Origin: Prorocentrum cordatum
Lineage: Eukaryota; Sar; Dinophyceae; Prorocentrales; Prorocentraceae
Direction of reading: 5' to 3'
Length of the DNA: 64,000 nt
Assembly: GCA_963575745.1 (NCBI GenBank)
Contig: CAUYUJ010003980.1
Span: 255,143-319,142 of the forward strand
The notes under the pieces were generated by a model. It did no database searches. It saw only the letters and a program-made list of their open reading frames with translations, and was not told the DNA's origin. Positions 53,001-62,561 of the stretch are shown here, piece after piece. The position numbers were made by a program, and so were the translations under genes. Each line of letters begins with the position of its first letter. Positions within the stretch are counted from its first letter, which is position 1.

Positions 53001-54402
53001 TATTCGAAGAAAGCGGCCCCCGGGCGGCTCCCATCGATCCCTCTGCCCAACTCTGGTTCCCCCCCCCCCGCCCACATGTGTATAATGCTAAGGCGCAAAA
53101 GTTAAACATTCGGCTTGGTTTCTAACGAACTCTGACAAGTGAACTTTAAAGTGGGATGCGGGTAAACTGCCGATGTTATTCATTGGTGTGTTGCTTCAAC
53201 TTTAGCGGCGCTACTGAGCATCGCGCTCACCTCCACCCCGCCAGAACACCTTGGGATAAATCTCGACTCGTCAACACAATGGATACCATCATAACCATTA
53301 ATGCAAAGCACAATATCAACGTAACTCCATATGAACACAATCGCATCAACAAACAGCTTGACATCAACACAAAATCAGTTTGGTTGAAATCGAAACGTTC
53401 ATCTGGTGTGCACCGAAAACCAATGACGACACCATCAGGACACCCTCGGATGGCAATCAAGACGCGATCGAACTACAGCCAACGCGCAATCGGTCAGCCG
53501 CTGGAACGCACTCGACACGCCATTGGGGCTCCGTCGGAAGCAACTCTCTACGCTATCGAGGCACCATGGGGCTCATATCGGCACAGCCTCGTGGCATAAT
53601 CTGAAAAAAGCATGACAGCATAAAGGCACGATCCACTACAACGAACAATCAGGGCACCATTAGCATGCGCTCGAACCATTCAAACTCACCACTGTGCCCC
53701 CTGCGCGTCGGGGCGTGGTAGAATACTAAGAACTCGCTGGTAAGGTTTCTGTGTTCTTCATGGGACTCCCCCCCCCCCCAGGTCACGTCCACCCGCATCC
53801 ACCTCGCCCCCTTCGAGGCCACCACAGCCGCCAAGATGGCACAAGCCCACAGGGCCAAGATGACTCCAACATGGCCCGAGATTGCCTCAGCACTGCCCAA
53901 GAGGTTCCCAAGACGGCCCAAGAGGGCTCCAAGAGGGGCCCAATGAGGCTGCAATTATGGACTTTCCTTCGGTTCCCAGAAACGGTCCACGAGTTTGAAG
54001 GGGGCTAGAAGGCCAAGCCAACAGCTTCGCCTCAGGCGAAGCCAAGCTTCCGCTCTGCTATATCGTAGTAACGATAGTCCCACTACAAGAGGAGATGCCA
54101 TCTCAAGTAAGAGGGGATACCTTGTAATCTCGATAGCGATAGTGTGCCTCGCGGTGAGGCAGAGTCAAATCTGGGAGGCCGGCCGCTTGAGCCAAGGCGG
54201 CCGCGGGCGCACGCTCGCTTCCACTCCTTACGCCCCCCAGCTCGCTTGAGAGTCGGGGGGGGGGGGGGGGGGGGCGAAGCGTGCGTCCGCCACCCGTGTA
54301 GCAGGAACAGTTCAGCAGCTAACCGATACAAAGACAGGAAAGGAGACGGGCCCAAAGGAGGTGGACCCGCCAGCAAATTGCATCGCATATATGACGCACT
54401 CA
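53001..54402. other. Unique-like sequence next to the copia 3' end; small hairpins
   Basis: 53150-53600 is less GC-rich with an open 147-codon plus frame of no recognised family. A hairpin GCTTCGCC-TCA-GGCGAAGC lies at 54024-54042 and another (TGCCTC ... GAGGCA) at about 54144-54160. A G20 run is at 54255-54274. The 3' LTR of the copia element should lie here, but its partner is outside the window, so it cannot be delimited. Confidence 0.35.
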
Positions 54403-54990
54403 TCAGGCGGCCTCAGAACTTCTTGTCTGGCCGGCCCGATGTGGAGTATGTCTTTTCAGGTCATGTTCGAAGGTCCGTATGCCTCCCATGGCTTGTAGGA
54501 GCATTTCTCGGTCGATGACCCCCTTGGTGTGTCCATCCGCAGTCATGTCGCGGATATCACACCACTGAATGCTGTGCACGACTCCACGCTCCATCATCTG
54601 TCGTATCCAACTGATGTGTCCTAAAAGGGTGCACTCAGTCGGCTCCTTCAAGTCTTTGCTTGACAAGGACTTACAAACAGACTCAGCATCGATGGTCAAG
54701 GTGACCTTGATGCTCAGGCCACCCAGCTCAAGTATACCTGTCAACTCAGCGGGCGTGAGTGGCCCCGCGTGGAGCTCGTGCAGAGTCACAATCGTGGGGT
54801 ACCAGTCCTCCAAAGTACGGGCTGCTGCAAGTGTCTCTGCTGAATAGTTTGCGCGGACTTGCAAGCGGTGAGACTTGCAGTGCGCATCAATCAAGTGAAC
54901 GACAGGCTTGCCAGATGACGTTTTTTCCACGCCGTAGCAGGTTTGCCCCGCGAATACCATAGCCTTTGACGTCGTCATCGGCGTCTCCAC
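54403..54990 (-). CDS. Copia RNase H domain
   Basis: The trustworthy part begins near 54925 (SSGKPVVHLIDAHCKSH). RNase H acidic residues are visible: NYSAETLAA (Glu), LTIDAESVCKSL (Asp) and RDMTADGHTKG (Asp), in the order and spacing of copia RNase H. The domain removes RNA from the RNA-DNA hybrid during reverse transcription. The upstream reading (SDSGYRRLSGDADDDVKGYG) lies in the RT frame. The two join across an A6 run (T6 at 54921-54926 on plus), where one base too many shifts the frame. It ends with a TGA at 54403. Confidence 0.85.
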   Translation of the reverse strand: METPMTTSKAMVFAGQTCYGVEKTSSGKPVVHLIDAHCKSHRLQVRANYSAETLAAARTLEDWYPTIVTLHELHAGPLTPAELTGILELGGLSIKVTLTIDAESVCKSLSSKDLKEPTECTLLGHISWIRQMMERGVVHSIQWCDIRDMTADGHTKGVIDREMLLQAMGGIRTFEHDLKRHTPHRAGQTRSSEAA

Positions 54991-55934
54991 TCAGGCGTCG
55001 ATAGCCCGAGTCGCTTTGTAAGTCGACCTCACCCGCGGGGAGCATCGCCTGGTAGACGGTCTTCTTCGGGCAGGCCTGTAACTGTCTAGTGATCGCGTTC
55101 AGTCGTCGCACTTGAATACAAGTCGGTTCTTGGACACGCTGTAAAGATACAACATATGCCATCGACCATACCTGGGTGACCATTGCGCATGCCAGCGCAC
55201 CTCTGAGGCCGACGAACAGGTCTGCCACAATCTTTGTCGCTTGAGCGTCAGCGTCAGCACCGGTCAATTCAGGATGTTGTATAGGACGGAGCTGTTTGAT
55301 AGATTCATCTCGTTCCAAAGTAACATTGCCGTCCTCATCCTTAGTGTATATCATATCACAGTTAGTGTATGTGTGCTTGTTGAGTTTACACTTACTGAAG
55401 GTATCCTCAACGCATTTGGCATACTTGTCAATAGTGACCTCAGTACGGGCCACATTAATGTCATCAACATGCTTGGCCGTGAGCACGTTGTTGCTCGGCT
55501 CGAACTCCTCGTCGTACGACGTAGGTCGGAAGCCAAATCCTCTGGTGGTTCTCCTGCGCATAAGTGCGAAAGCCCGTGGGGCGTCCTTGGCGCCTGTGCC
55601 CGGTTTCAAGCACTGTAGACAGTGCCTTGACTCGTCGTAGTCCTTAAATCCTGGAAGAGTACGGAGCACAGCTGCCGATCCAGGCGGCAAGGTAAAGCAC
55701 GCCGCGCGTTCCTTTTCCGCCGGTTGCCTCAGCGAGTTCCAGATCGGTCAATCACTTCAGGAAGGCCATGTTGATGTCAAGGGAAGCAATCATCCACTGC
55801 TTCTTGCACGCTGCCGTGCTAGCAAGTAGCCTCTGGCTCGTCCTTCTGGCTGTTCCCGGAAATGTTTCTACGTCGAAAGCTGCAAGGTCCATGAAGCCTC
55901 GAAGTACCAAACGATGCCGGATTGTACGCTCCAC
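54887..55934 (-). pseudogene. Copia reverse transcriptase
   Basis: Two frames. 55934-55752 carries the N-terminal block (RHRLVLRGF, DVETFPGTARRTSQ) and motif A (WMIASLDINMAFLK), then hits a TGA at 55752-55754. After about 60 bases and a one-base shift near 55715-55725 the second frame continues from 55690 with LKPGTGAKDAPRAFAL (equivalent of the LYGLKQAPRAW block) and LTAKHVDDINVA, the catalytic YxDD block with His in place of Tyr. It then runs through the connection region (VADLFVGLRGALA, RLNAITRQLQ) into the start of RNase H. Family membership is clear. The copy is inactive because of the nonsense codon and the shift. Confidence 0.88.
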
Positions 55935-55989
55935 CTCACCCTTTTCGCTCTGTATACATACCTCGAAGTCATGATGTTCGACGCTTCGG

Positions 55990-56880
55990 CTATCTCCTGC
56001 ATCTTAAGCATTTGTTGTCGAACCATGTCTTGAGCTCAATGAAAAAGGCCTTCGACGTTTTCTCGGGATTCGCCTGAATGTCAGCTTTGGCGAGGAGGTC
56101 GTCTTCCTTGACGACCGCAGCTCGCGTTGCAGCGGCGGTAACATATACTCGCATAGCGGCCACCCGGTCGGCATCTAATAGCATGTGTCGCTGCTCGGTC
56201 AAGACTGCCCTTGACATTTCTGTCGTAAAGCACGGTTCAACGTATCGACCGTTTTCGTCAGAGTCGAGTCCGTAGCTGTCGTCTTCGACCATGGTGCACA
56301 GGGGGGCGTAGTACGTCTCCTCGGTATCGGGATCGCGAGTGCGTCCCCACTTCGGCAGGTCCCCCCGCTTTTCATCAGCTACAGTGATCAGCACACTCTG
56401 ATCAGGAACCATCTGTGTGGGTACGGTAAAGAGGTCTTCTAGTGGAGCTGCCTCCAAAAATTCTCTTTCCTCTCGCAATTCTGCGTGCCACACCTCCATG
56501 ACATGTGACTCAAGATCAGCTTCTGATTCCTCGTAGATCGTAGACGGCCGTCCGTCATCATGTTGTGGTTAGGCTTCTGAAGCCTCTCTCGTGTCTCCTT
56601 CAGGTGTCGGCGCATCAGCCAAGTCCTCAAACTGTGACACATCCTGATCGAAGCCTGCCTGAGGCTTAGTGGACTTCAGGCATTGGATGATTCGTGAATG
56701 TGCTGATCCAGTTATATCATGTCTATTCAAAACAATACCTTCTGCTTCGTAGTAGTGGAATCCTGGATTCACGTCGTTGTCGTAATGGACCAATGTGCAG
56801 CTGTCAGCATAAGTAACCTGAGGTCGCTTATGTACACCCTTGGCTAATCCGACCGGAACTACGTTCTCGGCGCGAAAGAA
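55990..56880 (-). pseudogene. Copia linker between integrase and RT
   Basis: The same frame as the integrase continues through a TGA at 56884-56886 and a TAA at 56569-56571 down to 55990. The text between is protein-like (VHYDNDVNPGFHYYEAEG, then WHAELREEREFLEAAPLE, then DKKRGD/LPKWGRTRDPDTEE-type acidic sequence), matching the variable linker that precedes RT in copia elements. No catalytic residues are expected here. Its value is that the frame is kept across two nonsense codons. Confidence 0.6.
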
Positions 56881-56883
56881 GTT

Positions 56884-58239
56884 TCAGATGATATATTGTA
56901 GAGCCAAGTGTACCTTTGGAGATAGACGACTTGCGGTTGTCATTTGAAGCGCACCTTTCTTGGTCGGCACGTAACCCGATGTCAGGGCAAGTCTCCCCGC
57001 TGACAGGCCGGCTACGAACGTCAACGCTGTACGGAGCGCAGTGTTGTCGGAGCCAATCTCTCGGGCTATGAGTGCTTCAATATAGAGCGAATGCCTTGCA
57101 TCGCCGTATTGTACTTGAACATCTCGATTGTCTACTCGGATGATGACCTGACCCCTTTCGGGATCATTTCTTACGACTGGGAACGGGCCATTCCAGCCTC
57201 CCCAGTCATCTTTAGTACTCGTAGGGCGATGGTAGTCGACCAAATCGCCTTCGTCATAATAGTGCTGACCTGCAATTGTCGTCTTAGTGCGTAGAGCACG
57301 ATTGGTCTTAGCTACCGCCGTGGCCTGCGTGATCGCTTCAATACATACCCTGCATATCGTCTGTTCGCGAAAATGATATGATGTTTCTGTCGGCTGCGCG
57401 TGGTCCAGAACAGGAAGGTCAGGGAGCATTGCTGGTTGCCGTCCAAACAGCTCATTGCATGGAGACACTTCATTGTAGAAGGTAAACGCACTGGCGGCGA
57501 ACAAGGCTTCGTGCAGTAGTCTGGTGAACACAAGAGGTACGTCTAACCTATTGAGTTCAGCCTCCATGGCGTGAAGTAGATGACGTAGGCTGCCATTTCT
57601 GGCCTCGATCGTCGCAGCGTGCCGTCCACGCGCACGTATTCTAAGTTCAATGCCTTTTGCCTTGAAGATTGCTTTCGCAGCGCCATTATTAAGGGTACCT
57701 TCTCCGTCGGAGCAAAATACCTTAGCAGGTCCAAACTGCATCCAGCACTGATGATATGCATCCAGGATAGTGGTCATAAGTTTGTCTGGCATTTCCATCC
57801 CAGTAGCATATCGTGTACAACGATCAATAATGTGACATAGATTGTGTTCTTGCTTGTAGAACATCAGTTCACATTCCACTTCATCATTGATTTTGCCAGG
57901 TAATGCAGTAGAGGGCATAACTGTGTGTCCAGGTTTGTCCCAAGCTCTGCATTCTCGGCACGTGTCGCAGACGCCCTTGATGAGGTTGGGTCTAACACTG
58001 TCCAAACCTATTTTGCTTAAGATGAGTATCATCTTAGGCTCCTTCGCATGGAACCAGCGTAGGTGCAGCTTTCGCAACCCGCGTGTCACCACGCTGGGGT
58101 CAAGGCTTCGCAAGTTTTGTAGACTGATTTGCACATCGAACCGTGACCAGTCTGGTAGTCGTGGTCGTGCAGCAGGGTTCCCTGCTGGTGGTGGTGGAGG
58201 TGCTTCTCCACCTTGTTGTCGCCCACGTCTGACTCTCAC
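56884..58239 (-). CDS. Copia integrase
   Basis: A 451-codon frame. Residues 59-97 give the zinc-binding HHCC arrangement (H59, H64, C91, C94). The core starts near 120: CELMFYK has Glu124 where the first catalytic Asp is usual, HIIDRCTRYATGM follows, VFCSDGEG supplies Asp178 and ATIEARNG supplies Glu212, so the Asp-x33-Glu spacing of DDE integrases is kept. A C-terminal beta-rich part (GNWNGPFPVV-like, near 370-385) fits the GPxxV region. Integrase inserts the cDNA into host DNA. The real N-terminus extends upstream in frame to about 58300, through the AG-x-PA hairpins at 58172 and 58286. Loss of the first Asp would abolish catalysis. Confidence 0.85.
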   Translation of the reverse strand: MRVRRGRQQGGEAPPPPPAGNPAARPRLPDWSRFDVQISLQNLRSLDPSVVTRGLRKLHLRWFHAKEPKMILILSKIGLDSVRPNLIKGVCDTCRECRAWDKPGHTVMPSTALPGKINDEVECELMFYKQEHNLCHIIDRCTRYATGMEMPDKLMTTILDAYHQCWMQFGPAKVFCSDGEGTLNNGAAKAIFKAKGIELRIRARGRHAATIEARNGSLRHLLHAMEAELNRLDVPLVFTRLLHEALFAASAFTFYNEVSPCNELFGRQPAMLPDLPVLDHAQPTETSYHFREQTICRVCIEAITQATAVAKTNRALRTKTTIAGQHYYDEGDLVDYHRPTSTKDDWGGWNGPFPVVRNDPERGQVIIRVDNRDVQVQYGDARHSLYIEALIAREIGSDNTALRTALTFVAGLSAGRLALTSGYVPTKKGALQMTTASRLSPKVHLALQYII

Positions 58240-58306
58240 CTGTGGTAGTCGGAGATGGTCATCCGAACTACCAGCTCCACTCGAGGCAGGTTGCCCTGCA
58301 GCAGGC

Positions 58307-60184
58307 TCAGCAGCACGTCTTCAAACCGTAATGTCGTGACTGCTTACGCCCGCGGTAGGTCCAGCTCAAGCCAGGTCTCGGTGCTCTCAGTCGCGTAGGT
58401 GGTGGTGCTGCTGCTTCAGCAGGATCTGGCGGTGCAGGTCCTGCTGCCGGTCCGACGGGAACCGGCGGGATCTGTCCATGATTATGAGGAAGCTTCCATG
58501 GCTTGGCAAACTTGCATTTGCCAGGTGTTCGTACATGTCCAGGTTTGTTATTCCCGTAGTTCTTCTTGCAGCTCGGACACTCCCAATGATAGTCGTCCTT
58601 ATCGTACCATCTGCAATGTCTCGGATCTCTATCATGAGATGGAGAGCGCATGTTAACGTTATCCGCACAGGCAGGACAACCAAGCCCTTCCGACAGTGGT
58701 CTCGCAATCGAGCCATCAGGTTGTCGGGGAAGACTCGGCTCGTCCAAATCGCACCCCCTTGCGTTGGTCCCCAACGCGGTGGGCGAATATGGGTAACCAT
58801 GGAAAGGTTCACGAGTTGTCTGGAAGAGATCGTGTGCGATCTGAACAGATTCAACAAACGCCGACTGCATCTTTCGTGTATATTGCCCAGCCATGGACAG
58901 TTCCTTATTGCAAACCGACGCATGTTGACGATGGCCACTACATCGCTTCCGTTCAAAAAGAGTAAGTATTAAGCGATGGTTCGCCATGATCTCAGTCGGT
59001 TTTCCGATCAGTGCCCCATGGGAATCACGTAGACCAGTAGTACATTGATCCATACTCACCTTGCAAGTGCCCTTGCTGTTGACCAACGTAATCCATGGCG
59101 GTATCTGGCCCACGAAAGTCCCAACTGGTTGTTCTCTTTGGTAGAGCCGTCGAAGATCATTTTGGCGTACAGCTACCTTCCCACAGAACTTGATGTGTGG
59201 TAAATCCTCTTTATGGTGTTCATGCCAGGTGTCGTAGTTAACCGTAGCATTGAAGTAGGAAGGCAAGCCAGTCGTTCTGCAGCTGGGCTGTAGTATGACA
59301 ACCTTGACGACGCAAACGTCTAAATAATGCATCACTGCATCTTGGGCCTCCATGTTTCCCAGATCAACGAAGGCACGTTTGTCGAGGTTTCCCCCTGAAG
59401 ACAGACCTCGGCTGAATGCTAGCTGGGAGATGCCTCCAATTCCCCCACATAGTTCTAACATATCTACCTTGCTGCGTCGTCCATAGCACAAGGTGGGGAT
59501 TATGGAGAATACATCTGCATAGGATTCAGCAGGTTGCCCTGCAGGTCGGGTGATGAAGGTCTCCTCTTCTTCGTCGCGAGCCGTGTCGGAGTCCAAAGGT
59601 ACTTCGGTGTAGTATGTACTTCGCCCGAGTCCTTTGAGGTCGCCTCCACAGTCGTCGCTGCCTTCTTCGACTGTTTTGGGTATCTTGCGTGGTTTGATGC
59701 CAGCTTATTTGTCTGCTTTCTGTTGTTCTTTTTGTTTAATTCTGGCATCTGTTGGTAGTGCTGTCTGTTGTTCTGTTTCCGGTGAGCTAAGTGTCGGAAA
59801 TTCGGGAATAGAGGGTAGCACGCTGCCGCGCTCAATCGAAGGGGGAGGGGAACGATCGTCACCGATGATCGCCACTCGCCTTGAGCGTGGTCGTCAGCTG
59901 CCATCTCCCAGACGGGTTGGTTCCGGCTGCTCCCAGTATAGTCGAGTACGGACGTTGGTAGCACCATCGGGCAATGGTGCGTTATAGTTGTACCCATTCG
60001 GCTGGTCCTGGATCTCGATGTCCTGCGTAATCGTGTTGTCACCCAGGTTCATCGTCACCCGTCTCACAACATGGTCCCATTCAGGGCCATTCTTAGGAAA
60101 CTGAACGTAAGCTCGAACTCCTTTATCAACGCGAGTATGGATACGCAGATGTACAGCACTTGCGTGATTTCTCTATATTCTATG
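58307..60184 (-). pseudogene. C5-cytosine-methyltransferase-like domain and Cys-rich zinc segment
   Basis: The open part runs 59704-58307, and the same frame continues upstream to 60184 through a TAA (59705-59707), a TGA (59894-59896) and a TAG (60173-60175). Counting from 59596, residues 46-56 (MLELCGGIGGI) match motif I, the S-adenosylmethionine loop, and ILQPSCRTTG at 101-110 sits where motif IV carries its catalytic Pro-Cys, here Pro-Ser-Cys. MDQCTTGLRDSHG and GKPTEIMANH at 182-206 correspond to the later D-x-C-x2-G and K-x-T-x4-N blocks. Residues 307-361 form a Cys/His cluster (CPAC ... HWECPSC ... GKC). The upstream part includes AYVQFPKNGPEWDHVVRRV. Whether it ever methylated DNA is inference. 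Confidence 0.7.
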
Positions 60185-60946
60185 TCAATCCATTTGATCG
60201 ATCAACCTTGCGGTCAGGATCGCAAGTGTTTCGTTCCGCCGTTCAGCCTTCTGAGCACCTTGTCCGTACCAGTCTAGAATATGCTCAGTAGGTTCTGCAG
60301 GTTTCCCTGCTCTATTGCATGCGCATCGCCATAGATTGGTGGGGATGCGCGTGCACGTAGTGGCCACTTGCAGATATGATCCGCTGGGCAACTTGTTCGC
60401 GCGGTCGTACTTGAGGCCGAGGTGGCAGAAACGCATGCGCATGACTTGTACATTAAGATCTTCAATAACGTCTCGTATGGGACATTGTCTCCAGAAATAT
60501 CCTGGTGGCCCCACTAGTACAATGGTCATACGTAGAGCCCGAGCCTTCGACATCAGATTTTGGATACACTGGTAGCGCGGCCCTGCCCTCTTGCCAGGCA
60601 GCCTCACATGCCAGTCAGCAGGTGTTGCAACCCAGAACAGTTGGTAACCAGCCGAGGGTAGCGCACCCAAGTAATGTGCACCAGTGGAGGTCATCACCTC
60701 CGCATGTGTTATGAGACCGCACATGTATCCACGGGCTCTGAGTTCAGCGCAGGCTGTCCGCATATCCTCGATGACGAATGCACGAGAGTGATAATGATGC
60801 GACAAGCCTTCTTTTTCTGCAGCGGCCACACAGCCGGGTCCACTGCTGTTCGCGGTAGCCGCGCAGCCGGGCTCGCCGCGGCCCCTGGCACGCACCGCCG
60901 GTGCCTGGGAAAAGAAAGCAAGCTTCCCCGCAATTACTAACAACAC
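60185..60946 (-). pseudogene. Upstream methyltransferase-like or related domain, degenerate
   Basis: This 253-codon frame is in phase with the domain that follows; a TGA at 60185-60187 ends it. The centre (ALPSAGYQLFWVATPADWHV, then IVLVGPPGYFW) and the end (MRFCHLGLKYDRANKLPSGS then YLQVATTC) follow the same block order as the second half of the methyltransferase-like domain downstream: a hydrophobic strand with a Pro, a second strand, then Cys-x-Leu-Gly-Leu and a Thr-Thr-Cys. No S-adenosylmethionine loop and no Pro-Cys are visible, so it is at best an inactive fold. It also carries one AG-x-PA hairpin at 60297. I assign it with caution. Confidence 0.4.
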
Positions 60947-61079
60947 CTAAATATTCAACCTATCCCTGCAAGCGCAAATGACCGTGGCACGCGCCTGCCC
61001 CCGTCACTCGTTTGGCGATGGGGGCGTCCAAATACCAGTGCCGTGCTGCGCTGCAGAACTGCTGCTTGAAGTAAAAATA

Positions 61080-62561
61080 TCAAAACTTCTCAACAGTATC
61101 ATCCATTTCCGCAAGCGTCCCTGCCTGTGCATCAGGAGGCGTCCACTTCGTACCCTCCTCGTAAATGGCCTGATATATCTTCGCCTGCAAATTGCGAAGG
61201 GCGAAGTCCTTGTCGATCGAGATAGGGGTAGTCCCAAAGGACATATTTCTGCGATGCCATGTCCTCAAGGTGTTATTCGCCGAAGACTGGATCGTGAAAG
61301 CGAACGTCCCCTCATTGATAAAGAAACGGATGCCCTTCGTATCTTGTGACATCATGCGTGCGTGGGCATCGTGCACAGCAGGTGTCCCTGCGATTGGCTA
61401 TGGGTCGGATGCTTCCTTGACAAGCAACGGAGCTTCTTCGCACTGAGGATTGGCCGTGATAGTAACGGACATCGACCCTTGATCCTCAGCAGCCGTCTCG
61501 TATTCGTCAGCTTTGAGTGCCAGATGCCCGGGGGGCATCTTCATCAGGCCAAGTGCCCTGGCACCCTTTCCGAGTAGAGCCTTGTGCATCTCCACTCCAG
61601 GGATGATCATCTTCTCGCGCCCCTGCTCAAGGATCAGGACGGTCCTCATGTTGGACATGCTCCTCAGACCCAGGATAGCAGGGAGTTCTCTCCAGAGCCC
61701 TCAGCCACATTTGCTGAGTACGTATCAAGTCTCGGCGAAGCAGGTTGCCCCGCGGAATCTCCCTTTTCTTTGCATGCGATCTTGCAGTGCAGGGATTTAT
61801 CGCAAGTCGCGGCGCCCTGTCCCACTCCTGACACATATAGCCTTTTTGTGAGGTTCAGCCGTTTAACAGCATGTCCGTACCTGCTCAAAGTCCTGTGCCG
61901 TCTTTCATCCAAGGATGTTGGTAGTACTGCCAATAACCAAACGAATAGTCAACATACCATTCATCACAGTCCCACTGTTGGCTGCCAGGGCTAATTCATT
62001 GCGTTCGCCAACTGTTCCAGGAACTTCGGATGCTGTCGTGCCATGTAGACCTTTGCGGCGCCTCTGTTCCAGTACCCAATCATTTCTTGACAAAAATGTA
62101 AATACATTCATATACCCACGAGCATCTTCTTCCGTAATTTGATTCTTTTCAAAGATCCAGGCTGCGGGGTATTCGTCATACATATATGGGTGTGACGTGG
62201 AGGCAGTGGGTGAATTCAGAAAAGTACCCTCCTCCGCGCGCATGCTCATCTGGCCATCGGTGTTGATCATCAGTACCGTGTGCAGCATGTCGCGTTCAGA
62301 TATCCCACTGTTGCCGCTGCGCATGCTTACGCGGCTCTCAGTTCTGCGCTGACCGCGTGAACGAAGATCTCGCCCATGTGGCATATATGAGTGCGAAGAC
62401 TGAAGCCACTGAGCACTCCTGCCGGTAGCCCTTTCCATGCGCCTCAGCCATGTGTCATTCACTGGTACCGAAGGTGGAGCCGATCGAGCAGGTGTCCCTG
62501 CGTTGCTGTCGGTCTCTGCTACCAGTGGAATAGGTACGTCAGTAGCAGGTGCCCCCTGCAA
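61080..62561 (-). pseudogene. Gag-like region, unassigned part
   Basis: Several frames cover this stretch. 62561-61905 (mostly hydrophilic, e.g. YMYDEYPAAWIFEKNQITEE), 61658-61398 (MRTVLILEQGREKMIIPG) and 61376-61080 (DTKGIRFFINEGTFAFTIQS) share one frame; a TAG just before 61391 separates the last two. 61933-61664 lies in another frame and carries an AG-x-PA hairpin. The text is protein-like but matches no domain I know. By position it corresponds to the capsid or structural part of the polyprotein. It ends at a TGA at 61080, with an untranslated-looking gap to 60946. Confidence 0.45.

Noticed and set aside
54187-54196. TTGGCTCAAG on the minus strand, the last 10 bases of the spliced leader
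   Set aside because: Ten bases are expected by chance at about this frequency, and upstream bases do not match.
54937-54951. A 15-nt word resembling the AG-x-PA hairpin in the RNase H region
   Set aside because: The protein here (RGANLLR frame) is the normal conserved copia sequence before RNase H. The frame change lies at the A6 run next to it, not in the word, so it is a coincidence.
58236-58245. CAG-GTGAGAG as a splice donor in the copia polyprotein (a similar one near 63470)
   Set aside because: At 58236 the frame reads straight through it from the AG-x-PA segment into integrase, so no intron is needed. At 63470 only a one-base shift is needed.
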